Shown piece by piece: positions 1 through 6,022 of a stretch of 6,937 nt of DNA; positions within the stretch are counted from its first letter, which is position 1, and each line of letters starts with the position of its first letter. Under the pieces are notes generated by a model. The model had not been told where the DNA came from. It did not search any database and saw nothing but the letters and a program-made list of their open reading frames with translations. Source of the stretch: Anaerolineales bacterium (lineage in GTDB: Bacteria > Chloroflexota > Anaerolineae > 4572-78 > J111); assembly GCA_012032575.1 (NCBI GenBank), contig JAAUSP010000415.1, positions 1-6,937 on the forward strand, in the 5' to 3' direction. The position numbers and the translations under genes are program-made.

Positions 1-1
1 G

Positions 2-82
2 GGGGAGCAGTTCCACTTTTTGCGAGCGCGATTAATGGCGCAAGCCAAAGCGACGTATGCAAGATGGCCGGAGGTGGCGTGA
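2..82 (+). CDS. C-terminal tail of an unidentified upstream gene (partial)
   Basis: This frame is open from the window edge and ends with TGA at 80-82, three bases before the start codon of the TIR gene. The 26 visible residues end in ATYARWPEVA; they show no motif and I do not recognise the family. Support is positional: a stop packed against a good ribosome site (GGAGGTGG at 70-77) and the next ATG is typical of operon genes. A competing frame starting at base 1 is also open here, so the call is tentative. Confidence 0.4.
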   Translation, partial: GEQFHFLRARLMAQAKATYARWPEVA

Positions 83-85
83 CGT

Positions 86-1243
86 ATGGCGAAATTGAGC
101 CGGGAAGAGGTTTTGGAGATTGTTCGGGTGGCTGGGGAGAAAGGGGAGAGGCCATACTTTGGTAGAGCAAACCTTAGTGAGTTGGACCTCACTCAGATTG
201 ACCTCAAAGGGGCGGAGTTTAGCCAGGCGAATCTCAGCGCGGCTAATCTGAGTCGAGTGCGCCTAAGCGAAGCAGACCTCAGTGAAGCGAACCTCAGCCG
301 TGCGCGCCTCAACGGGGCTAACCTCCGCTGGGCGGACCTGAGCGAGGCGGACCTCATTGAGGCGAACCTAAGTGGTGCGAACCTTAGTGGTGCGAACCTT
401 AGTGAAGCGAACCTCAGAGGGGTAAACCTCAGCCGAGCGAACCTTAGCCAAGCGCGGCTCAACGGAGCGATTTTAAATGGAGCAGACCTCAGTGACGCGA
501 ATCTGAGAGAGGCGGCTCTTAAAAAGGCGAATCTCACTCAAGCGCGCCTCGGCGGGGCTAATCTCAGTAGGGCGGACCTCAGCGAGACGGACCTCAGCAT
601 GGTCTTGATTGCGCAGACCATTTTTGGAGATATGGACTTGAGCGTGGTCAAAGGACTTGAGACGGCACGTCACTCAGGGCCATCGGTTATTGGAGTAGAC
701 ACACTATTTCGTTCGAAGGGCCAGATCCCCGAAGTGTTTCTACACGGGGCCGGCGTGCCGGAGGTATTGATTACGTACCTACCGGCGATGCTGAGCCAGC
801 CGATTCAGTATTACTCCTGCTTTATCAGCTACTCGGCCAAGGATACGCCCCTGGCCACCCGGCTTCACGCCGATTTGCAGCAGGCTGGCGTCCGCTGCTG
901 GTTTGCGCCGGAGGATCTGAAAATTGGCGACAAAATACGGCCCCGGATTGATGAGTCCATTCGGGTGCATGAGAAGCTGCTGCTGATTCTCTCCGAACAC
1001 TCCCTGGCCAGCGATTGGGTCGAGCACGAAGTCGAGGCCGCCCTGGAACAGGAGCGGCAGCGGAAAGAGACCGTGCTGTTTCCCATTCGGGTAGATGAAG
1101 CCGTGATGCGCTCGGAGATCGGCTGGGCAGCGCACATCAAGCGCACCCGGCACATCGGGGATTTTCGGGAGTGGCAGGGGCACGCGTCGTATCAGAAGGC
1201 GTTTGAGCGGTTGTTGAAGGATTTGAAGGTACAAGGTGACTGA
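86..1243 (+). CDS. Pentapeptide-repeat protein with C-terminal TIR domain (probable NAD+-cleaving immune effector)
   Basis: 385 aa. Residues 27-171 are 29 consecutive pentapeptides of the A(D/N)LSx type, which fold as a right-handed square beta-helix. Residues 190-240 form a linker with PSVIGVDTLFRS and IPEVFLHGAGVP, a stretch I know as conserved in cyanobacterial and Chloroflexota TIR proteins. Residues 242-375 are a TIR domain: SCFISYSAKD, then CWFAPEDLKIGDKI, then LLLILSEHSLASDWVEHEV. Glu315 in DWVEHE aligns with the catalytic Glu of SARM1 (DWVHKE), so NAD+ hydrolysis or cyclisation is likely; this is inferred. ATG at 86 has GGAGGTGG at 70-77. No signal peptide or membrane segment is seen, so it is cytoplasmic. 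The beta-helix may be a sensor or scaffold that clusters TIRs. The gene appears full length and stops 15 bp before the IS end. It could belong to an anti-phage system, but no second component is visible. Confidence 0.93.
   Translation: MAKLSREEVLEIVRVAGEKGERPYFGRANLSELDLTQIDLKGAEFSQANLSAANLSRVRLSEADLSEANLSRARLNGANLRWADLSEADLIEANLSGANLSGANLSEANLRGVNLSRANLSQARLNGAILNGADLSDANLREAALKKANLTQARLGGANLSRADLSETDLSMVLIAQTIFGDMDLSVVKGLETARHSGPSVIGVDTLFRSKGQIPEVFLHGAGVPEVLITYLPAMLSQPIQYYSCFISYSAKDTPLATRLHADLQQAGVRCWFAPEDLKIGDKIRPRIDESIRVHEKLLLILSEHSLASDWVEHEVEAALEQERQRKETVLFPIRVDEAVMRSEIGWAAHIKRTRHIGDFREWQGHASYQKAFERLLKDLKVQGD
164..598 (+). repeat. 15-bp-period coding repeat (29 pentapeptide units)
   Basis: The DNA repeats with a 15-bp period around GCGAACCTCAGC-like units. 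One pair, 371-385 and 386-400, is an exact tandem duplication of AGTGGTGCGAACCTT, suggesting recent growth by slippage. The repetition also keeps the opposite strand open, giving a false arginine/leucine-rich reading frame. Confidence 0.9.
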
Positions 1244-1258
1244 TCTCTTTGCCGCCGC

Positions 1259-1264
1259 TGTCAA
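1259..1264 (-). promoter_or_regulatory. Outward-facing -35 box at the IS tip
   Basis: The last six bases of the istB-side end read TTGACA on the minus strand, pointing out of the element. This is the consensus -35 hexamer and can work only when a -10 lies about 17 bp beyond the tip, as happens in a circle or tandem dimer of the IS. In the present flank, the region about 17 bp out falls in the end of the TIR gene and no good -10 is evident. Confidence 0.7.
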
Positions 1265-1307
1265 GCGACAATTAGACGTACACATCAGCGACAATTAAAA
1301 ATGCCCA
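1259..1307. repeat. IS21 left end (istB side): outer and inner terminal repeats
   Basis: Two copies of an AGCGACAATTA motif, at 1264-1274 and 1287-1297, lie within 49 bp of the tip. Both are mirrored at the other end. IS21 elements typically carry several such transposase-binding repeats at each end. Confidence 0.85.
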
Positions 1308-1362
1308 TAATTTTAAGTTGCCTCACAAAAATCTTACCTTACAGGAGCTTGGTGCTCAGAAT

Positions 1363-2151
1363 TTAATTAGCAGGATCAGGCTGGGCCTGATCCATTTCTT
1401 GTAATTGTCGTCGGGCCGCTTCTTCGGCTCGGACACTGGTCATATCAGAGCCAAATTCAATGATGCGGCTGTGATGGACGACCCGATCAATGGCCGCAGC
1501 GGTGGTCAAGGGGTCTTTGAAAATCTGATCCCATTGTGAAAAGACGAGATTGGAGGTGATGACGACACTGCGACGTTCATAGCGTTCGGCCAAAAAAGTA
1601 AAAAGAACCTCCATTTCTTCCCGGCTTTGTTGGACGTAGCCGATGTCATCGAGGATGACCACCTGAAAACGATCGAGCCGTTTGAGTTCCCGTTCCAGGT
1701 CATAATCGCGTTTGGCCCGGAGCAGGCCGTCGACCAACTTGTAGGTGGGGGTAAACCAGACGGTGTAATCACGCTGGATCCATTCAAAAGCAAGGGCTGC
1801 GGCGAGATGGGTTTTCCCCGTGCCGGGTTGGCCGAAGATCAAAATGTTGTCGGCCTGATTGATAAAATCACCTTCGCTCAAGCTGGACAATTGACGGCGT
1901 AAGCGCAAGGGCAGCCGGGCCTGGTCAAAGCGAGCCAGAGTTTTGTCCGGCGGCAAGTGGGCCTCGCGCAGCAGGCGTTCAATGCGGCGCTGTTGGCGAC
2001 CGCTGGCTTCCTGTTCCAGAAGGTAGGCCAGGAAGCTTTCCAGGGACCAGTCCTGCTGCCCGGCCAGGGTCAAGGCTTCGGGCACGGCCTCGGCGATGGT
2101 CGGTAGGCGCAGGGTTTTGCAGTGCTGGATAATCGTTTCAAGCGCTGACAT
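1363..2151 (-). CDS. istB: IS21-family transposition helper ATPase IstB
   Basis: 262 aa, a normal length for IstB, a DnaC-like AAA+ ATPase that assembles on DNA and helps IstA choose and capture the target. Walker A is GQPGTGKTH (residues 107-115), Walker B is VVILDDIG (164-171), and a sensor-like SVVITSNL follows at 195-202. The C-terminal IIEFGSDMTSVR (230-241) is typical of the family. The frame could be read from 2268, but those 39 residues are out-of-frame istA sequence. The ATG at 2151 has GGAGGTGG at 2155-2162 on the minus strand and overlaps the istA stop by 14 bp, indicating translational coupling. No damage is seen. Confidence 0.95.
   Translation of the reverse strand: MSALETIIQHCKTLRLPTIAEAVPEALTLAGQQDWSLESFLAYLLEQEASGRQQRRIERLLREAHLPPDKTLARFDQARLPLRLRRQLSSLSEGDFINQADNILIFGQPGTGKTHLAAALAFEWIQRDYTVWFTPTYKLVDGLLRAKRDYDLERELKRLDRFQVVILDDIGYVQQSREEMEVLFTFLAERYERRSVVITSNLVFSQWDQIFKDPLTTAAAIDRVVHHSRIIEFGSDMTSVRAEEAARRQLQEMDQAQPDPAN
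1373..1393. repeat. Perfect 9-bp stem, 3-nt loop at the end of istB
   Basis: GGATCAGGC, TGG, GCCTGATCC. It lies inside the last codons of istB, before the stop at 1363-1365. It could slow transcription or shield the 3' end of istAB mRNA. No U-run follows on the minus strand, so it is not a standard intrinsic terminator. Confidence 0.5.
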
Positions 2152-3640
2152 GAGCCACCTCCCGCAGCAAGGCATCGTACTGGGCCAGGTTGACCAGGGA
2201 CAAGGCCAACTGCGGCACCGGTAAACTGGGGGACTGAGTGGGCATGAGTTGCTCCACGTCGGTTTCATCCCAGGGCTGCTGACCTTCCAGCAGCAGACTG
2301 AGCGCCGCTTCGACCTCGCTTTCCAGGGTGCGGGCAGCCAGGCGCAACAGACGCAGATAAATCAGGTCGGCTTTACGGGGCGAGTGCCAGCGGTTCAACG
2401 CCTCCCAGGCCTGGCGAAACACCAGGGTCGGAAACAAGGCCTCCCGGTAACGGTAATCCCGAAAGCCGCCGGGCTTGCGCAACAAGCTGTCAATCAGGTG
2501 GCGGTAATTCAACTGCTGCCGGTTTTGGCCCACCAGGCGTTCCGCTTTTTCGACCAGATACTGCCGGAAATAGACCTCCACATGCCACTCGTACACCCGC
2601 ACGCTGACCAGCCGGCCAATCAGGCTGGTCGGGACCGAGTAGACATTTTTCTGGACCCGGATCAGGCTGCCCCGGCTGACTTTGACCCGGTATTCCTGAT
2701 ACGCCCCCAGGGGTTCAGCCGTCAGCGGCTTCATCACCGCCACCTCTTCGTTCAGCCGTTCCTGTCGGCGTTCGTTCCGCCGGCTCATCACCTGGGCCAG
2801 AAACTGCTCGTACTCCGCCAGGGTGGCGAAGTCCCGGCTGCCGCGCAGCAGCAAATGCTGCCGCAGCGCCTGCTTGAGACCCCCGTTGCTGGCTTCAACG
2901 TCGCCGTTTTCTTCCGGTCGGCCAATATGGATCGTCCGGGCCGTCAGCCCGTAATGCTTCAGCAGGGCCAGGTAGGCCGGGTTGTAAGCCCGCTCCCCCT
3001 CGGCACCCCGGCTGACTTGATGGGTTACCGCCGAACTGTTATCCGTTTGGTGATACGCCGGCACGGCCCCCAGCTTGAATAAGCTCGCTTGCAAGGCCCG
3101 TTGGTAGGCCAGCAACGACTCCGATTGGGCCACCGCACCCCATTCCCAGTTGGAGTACGGCAGGACACAGTGGATCAGCACGTGCTTAAACGGTTCACCG
3201 GCCACAGTTACCCCTAACTCACTCAGCCAAACCCCGTCACTTTGGATCACTTCGCCCGCCCGGTGGTCTTGTTCCAGGACAGCTACCTGCTCCTGGTGCA
3301 GCGCTCGCCACTCCGACACCCGTCGTTGCAGCGTCCGCACCTGACCTTCCTGATATTTGTCCGGCTGTCGTTCGCACAGCCACTCGAATAGGGTTTTGGC
3401 CTCCAGTTCTGGGGCTGCTTGCAGCATCTGCTCCACCTCCGGCCAATCCTCCCCAAAAGGATCAGGGCGGGTTCGATAACTCCGGGGGCGCTTGAGTTCG
3501 CTGGGTAACTGGCTCAACCGTTCATACTTGGCTACGGTTTTTCGACTTTTAAGGTTCGCTTTCACGGCCGCTTGCTCTTGGCTGCGACCTTTGCTTCGTT
3601 CGCGCATCATTAGCCTCACTTGCGCATCGGTACACGTCAT
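2138..3640 (-). CDS. istA: IS21-family transposase IstA (DDE/RNase H-fold)
   Basis: 500 aa from ATG at 3640. An N-terminal helix-turn-helix (about residues 8-45) should bind the terminal repeats. The integrase-type core carries Asp135 in VIQSDGVW, Asp200 in YHQTDNSS and Glu249 in PEENGDVEASN, the expected DDE triad with 48 residues between the second Asp and the Glu. The barrel-like segment NVYSVPTSLIGRLVSV follows, then the family-typical C-terminal tail. A TTG at 3661 would add seven residues, but it lies inside a hairpin loop and the ATG has the purine-rich GGGAAGAGAGAG just upstream, so I choose the ATG. The protein performs strand cleavage and joining with IstB as partner. It appears intact. 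Confidence 0.94.
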   Translation of the reverse strand: MTCTDAQVRLMMRERSKGRSQEQAAVKANLKSRKTVAKYERLSQLPSELKRPRSYRTRPDPFGEDWPEVEQMLQAAPELEAKTLFEWLCERQPDKYQEGQVRTLQRRVSEWRALHQEQVAVLEQDHRAGEVIQSDGVWLSELGVTVAGEPFKHVLIHCVLPYSNWEWGAVAQSESLLAYQRALQASLFKLGAVPAYHQTDNSSAVTHQVSRGAEGERAYNPAYLALLKHYGLTARTIHIGRPEENGDVEASNGGLKQALRQHLLLRGSRDFATLAEYEQFLAQVMSRRNERRQERLNEEVAVMKPLTAEPLGAYQEYRVKVSRGSLIRVQKNVYSVPTSLIGRLVSVRVYEWHVEVYFRQYLVEKAERLVGQNRQQLNYRHLIDSLLRKPGGFRDYRYREALFPTLVFRQAWEALNRWHSPRKADLIYLRLLRLAARTLESEVEAALSLLLEGQQPWDETDVEQLMPTQSPSLPVPQLALSLVNLAQYDALLREVAHVSA

Positions 3641-3644
3641 TTGT

Positions 3645-3672
3645 CTCTCTCTTCCCTTCAAAAAAGAGAGAG
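3645..3672 (-). promoter_or_regulatory. Hairpin covering the istA ribosome-binding site
   Basis: On the minus strand CTCTCTCTT (3672-3664) pairs perfectly over 9 bp with AAGAGAGAG (3653-3645) across a 10-nt loop. The second arm is the purine-rich stretch just before the istA ATG at 3640. Transcripts entering from outside would fold and hide this site, a known way for insertion sequences to limit transposase made from read-through. The fold is seen; the function is inferred. Confidence 0.6.
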
Positions 3673-3700
3673 TCTACCTGACTGCTCCGCTGCTTGCTAG

Positions 3701-3748
3701 TGGGCATTTCTAATTGTCCGCACCGGTAATTATAGTTGTCGCTGGCCA
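3701..3748. repeat. IS21 right end (istA side): outer and inner terminal repeats
   Basis: Read inward on the minus strand, the tip starts TGGCCAGCGACAAC, and the inner repeat GGACAATTAGAAATGCCCA follows at 3719-3701. The outer copy is the more diverged of the two. The tip interrupts the hydrolase gene inside the codon for residue 258. Confidence 0.85.
3729..3734 (-). promoter_or_regulatory. Inward-facing -10 box at the IS tip, upstream of istA
   Basis: A perfect TATAAT on the minus strand lies 14 bases inside the istA-side tip, about 90 bp upstream of the istA ATG. The host sequence at the matching -35 position (3752-3757, AAGAAG on the minus strand) is poor, so istA should be weakly expressed in this single copy. 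Joined to the other tip through 2-3 bases, spacing to TTGACA would be 16-17 bp. Confidence 0.7.
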
Positions 3749-4539
3749 GTGCTTCTTCATAATTGTTAAGATATTCTCCGATACACCATAGAGCGAAGGG
3801 TACAGTATCCTGAGTCGAGATATTGTTACCATTGCCAAGCTCAAGAACTGCTTGCGAGAGTATTGTGTCTGAGGGCAAATTTCTGGCACGCTGCACACCT
3901 TCACGTACTTTACCATCCGGCACATAGGGCAGAATGTAATCAAGAAAATTCTGTCGGCTCAATGCAACCTCACGAAAGTGCCAGGCTACTGTGGCGGCGA
4001 CCGCTACAGCGATGGCTCCGGCCAAACTTTCCTGGTGGGCATGGGTCACCTCGGTTACACGGCATGCTTGTTCAATAATGGTACCCATTGTCTCGCGGGC
4101 GCTGTAATCATCGGCGAAATACGCCCCTATTAGCCCAGCGCGGACTGCACCACCATTACCGTAAGACCCAGACCCGCCCCATTGGTATGCGGCATCATGC
4201 CAATGAACACCCTTCTTTATCCGTGTAATCACACTCCGTGTCCCCAAACCATAACCGCGGGAACGGTCAAATTGTTCAGCCAAACTTGTAGCCAATTGGT
4301 CTTGGTTAATTTCGCCATACTGATGCAGTACAGCGAAAACTGAAAGAGCCATATTGGTGTCATCTGTGTAACGCCAAGGCGGTTTAGGCAGCTTACGTAA
4401 TTCAGCCCCAGCTAATAGAGTAGGGGCAAATTCAAAGAAACTACCAAAAGCATCACCAACGGATAATCCCTCTAATGAACAGCGAGCCCGCGCTAAACGC
4501 TCATCACGATTTGATTGCAATTATCCCAGCCTCTTTCTA

Positions 4540-4920
4540 CTAAAGATAATCTGGCAGGCTTATGAATTCTCGAAAATCAGATGGAAAAGGAATATCGGCC
4601 AACTTATATTGAAGATCAATCTTGGCAAAGAGATAGAAAATAAATTGCATTTTTAGCCTGGGTAGTTCTTCCCCTGGATAGGGGTTAGAACTAGGACTTG
4701 TTCCTGAATATCTAAAGCGAATTGTTAGTGAGGTGGTATCAATATTCAAATAAGCTAGTCCCTCAAAAAGATTCGCAGCAATCAAGCCAGTTGTCGTCTC
4801 CAAAAAAACTTGTAGCACCTGTACAATATCTATAGCTTCCAGAGGTTTCTCAAACCCCACTTGTACAAGAACATCAAAATAGTCCCCTGTCTCTGAATCA
4901 ATAAACTCCAACTTGGACAC
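4540..4920 (-). CDS. Putative immunity protein for the RHS toxin tip
   Basis: 126 aa. I do not recognise the family. It is acidic, with no signal peptide or membrane span, alternating strand-like and helical stretches (SLTIRFRYSG, LKMQFIFYLFAKID) and an aromatic tail ending SLPDYL. The role is inferred from place: it directly follows the RHS toxin tip on the same strand (57-bp gap), where immunity genes always sit, and it has the small size usual for them. The GTG start at 4920 is set by a near-perfect AAGGAGGT six bases upstream. That strong site gives it translation independent of the RHS gene, as expected for an antidote. It could also be a chaperone or an unrelated gene. Confidence 0.6.
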   Translation of the reverse strand: MSKLEFIDSETGDYFDVLVQVGFEKPLEAIDIVQVLQVFLETTTGLIAANLFEGLAYLNIDTTSLTIRFRYSGTSPSSNPYPGEELPRLKMQFIFYLFAKIDLQYKLADIPFPSDFREFISLPDYL

Positions 4921-4925
4921 AATTA

Positions 4926-4933
4926 ACCTCCTT
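4926..4933 (-). promoter_or_regulatory. Strong ribosome-binding site fixing a GTG start
   Basis: The minus strand reads AAGGAGGT followed by TAATT and GTG at 4920. No ATG lies nearby in frame, so this near-consensus site decides the start of the putative immunity gene. Confidence 0.8.
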
Positions 4934-4977
4934 AAATCAAAATCAGAGAAAATCGTCCAATTATCTTTCCCCCTCTA

Positions 4978-5859
4978 TTATTCTATAAAGTAATCTGGTA
5001 TTGGAATCACAATCGGACCAATTAGAAAGCTTTGAGCAGTAATGTCAAACCCATAGTCTATACCCATCCGAACTTGAATGTTACCGGACGCTATGAGAGT
5101 ATGAAAAGTCTCTAACGGGGTAGCATAGACAGCAATGGCTGATGTATCTCTTATTGGTTTTTGTGCGTTAGCATCGGAATGGGCATATACCGTAACATAA
5201 TATACCTGGTCTGTTAACCAAAGTGGATCTCGTGGCTGCAAAGCTCTTTTTAAGGCTGTGCCACGATAGAGAATTTTAACTTCGTTATTATTCCCAGCAC
5301 GTGCAGTAAGCTCAATTCCAGCTTTGGCTATACTCTCCCGTGTAACTTGAATACCAATAGCTCGCGTATTTGCTTCATCATATTGCGTTTTTAGCCAATC
5401 TATTAATTCTTCCGCAACATAAGCACAGCCCACAACTAAAACAGCTATTGCTGCTTTTCCCAATGCATCTTGAGGAGTGGAGGGCGGTGCTGTCGCTATT
5501 GTACCTAATACAGGAGGTAGAGGACCAGTTCGACAACGTCCGGTTTGCGGATCTATTCCGTAAAGTAGGCAATTTAGAAGATTAGGGGGGGTGACTGTTT
5601 GACCACTTGGATCACTATAATTAACCGGATTCCCCTCGACATAACTCCACCCATTGAGCGACTGCGGCCTCTGATAATTCCCCAGCCAGGGGTCCTTGCT
5701 CAAAAATATCCCGCTGCTGGCATCATACCATCTCGCCCGCAAATGCAGCAGGTTAATGTACCCCCCATACCCTTCCCCGGTGTAACCGTAAGGCTCACTC
5801 CTATTATCAGCCGCATTTGTGGATGAAGCAAAATTGGCAGAAAAAAACCACCCAAATTT
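4978..5859 (-). pseudogene. 5'-truncated RHS-repeat protein: core end plus polymorphic toxin tip (possible ADP-ribosyltransferase)
   Basis: Open for 293 codons after an in-frame TAA at 5860-5862, with no plausible start before conserved core sequence, so it is an orphan RHS tip. The core remnant reads SEPYGYTGEGYGGYINLLHL, then RARWYDASSGIFLSKDPW and NGWSYVEGNPVNYSDPSG, the standard RHS C-terminal boundary (about residues 25-86). The variable tip follows (87-293). It has one hydrophobic segment (AAIAVLVVGCAYVA, about 137-150), then ILYRGTALKRAL (196-207), LWLTDQVYYVTVYA (213-226) and SAIAVYATPL (240-249). An R-G-T strand, an L/Y-x-T strand with a helix ending YA, and a hydrophobic strand resemble the ADP-ribosyltransferase fold. 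I cannot point to a sure catalytic Glu, so this is moderate. A hydrolase gene two genes downstream supports ART chemistry. The tip is visibly more AT-rich than the core, the usual sign of a swapped cassette. A TTG at 5742 could be called as a start but would cut the core motif. Confidence 0.8.
5780..5796 (-). repeat. RHS core 17-bp repeat, copy 1 (inverted relative to 6909-6925)
   Basis: The minus strand reads GAGCCTTACGGTTACAC, encoding EPYGYT of the RHS core. An exact copy lies on the plus strand at 6909-6925. Confidence 0.9.
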
Positions 5860-5961
5860 TTACGAACCTCTATTTTACCTCCCACGTACTGATTGATTGT
5901 TCAGACAAAGGATGATAAAATGATAGCATCCGCTTAATAGTTACACCCAATTCTGGTAATT

Positions 5962-5986
5962 GTGGTCGTTGATAAAAGATGACCAC
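5962..5986. promoter_or_regulatory. Operator-like dyad over a promoter
   Basis: GTGGTCGT (5962-5969) and ATGACCAC (5979-5986) form an inverted repeat, perfect over the outer six bases with one G-T pair inside. Half-site centres lie 17 bp apart. A smaller dyad, CAATT-CTGGT-AATTG, abuts it at 5948-5962. The pair covers the -35 of the promoter for the 114-aa gene, which suits a repressor site. A hairpin in the DNA or mRNA is the alternative. Confidence 0.45.
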
Positions 5987-5999
5987 TATGGGTTACAAT
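5969..5999 (+). promoter_or_regulatory. Putative promoter of the 114-aa gene and peptidase
   Basis: TTGATA (5969-5974) and TACAAT (5994-5999) are near-consensus -35 and -10 boxes, but the spacer is 19 bp, longer than ideal. Transcription would start near 6006, about 17 bases before the ATG at 6023. The rest of the gap between the RHS fragment and this gene (5860-6022) shows no other feature apart from the dyads and a possible RHS remnant at 5860-5897. Confidence 0.45.
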
Positions 6000-6022
6000 C
6001 CCTTGTTGGTTAAGGAGAACAA

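Larger units (their letters stand above)
1259..3748 (-). mobile_element. Complete IS21-family insertion sequence, 2490 bp
   Basis: Contains overlapping istA and istB, both on the minus strand, the usual IS21 layout. Both ends begin TG and carry two repeats each. Outer repeats (1259-1281 against the reverse complement of 3726-3748) match at 17 of 23 positions; inner repeats (1288-1307 against 3701-3720) match at 17 of 20 and sit at nearly the same distance from the ends (29 and 28 bp). Both share a GCGACAA core. The right boundary is confirmed by the broken host gene: the hydrolase frame loses family similarity exactly at 3748/3749. No target duplication is visible: the left flank ends GCCGCCGC and the right flank starts GTGCTTCT. 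So one flank has been replaced since insertion. Both transposition genes look intact. Confidence 0.93.
3549..4520 (-). pseudogene. ADP-ribosylglycohydrolase (DraG/ARH family), 3' end replaced by the IS
   Basis: Residues 1-257 are a clear ADP-ribosylglycohydrolase, an enzyme that removes ADP-ribose from proteins or other targets with two metal ions. Visible motifs are VGDAFG (21-26), the metal-binding YTDDTNMALS (51-60), GSYGNGGAVRAG (118-129), VTHAHQESLAGAIA (158-171) and PFALWC (241-246). The protein is normal up to NNYEEAL, where the family continues with W and a DxDT-type metal-binding motif. Here the IS tip starts inside codon 258, and the remaining 66 residues are antisense-free IS sequence with no similarity. 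The missing aspartate should abolish activity. The start is TTG at 4520, directly after an in-frame TAA, with AGAGG nine bases upstream. It lies 19 bp downstream of the putative immunity gene, so it is probably the last gene of the RHS toxin operon. The lost 3' part is not found left of the IS. Confidence 0.9.

Noticed and set aside
193..537. Minus-strand frame rich in Arg, Leu, Phe and Ala opposite the pentapeptide repeats
   Set aside because: It is the mirror of the 15-bp repeat and has repetitive nonsense composition and no ribosome site.
164..598. CRISPR-like array
   Set aside because: The 15-bp repeats have no spacers and encode pentapeptides in one frame.
779..1294. Minus-strand frame of 171 codons opposite the TIR domain
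   Set aside because: It is antisense to a strongly conserved TIR domain and crosses the IS boundary, so it cannot be an ancestral gene.
1373..1393. Intrinsic terminator for istAB
   Set aside because: It is a perfect stem, but it lies within istB codons and no U-run follows on the minus strand.
2152..2268. N-terminal extension of istB to 2268
   Set aside because: The 39 extra residues are out-of-frame istA sequence; the ATG at 2151 has a proper ribosome site and the family's usual start.
2249..3082. Plus-strand frame of 277 codons inside istA
   Set aside because: It is antisense to intact istA, with Gln/Pro-rich composition typical of a shadow frame.
1251..3756. Target-site duplication around the IS
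   Set aside because: The flanking 8-mers differ and no shift of the ends by a few bases gives a match.
3863..4078. Plus-strand frame opposite the hydrolase
   Set aside because: It is antisense to conserved hydrolase sequence and has no ribosome site.
5700..5885. Minus-strand 61-codon frame overlapping the RHS core
   Set aside because: Most of it is the RHS core read in the wrong frame; only its first 15 or so codons may be RHS remnant.
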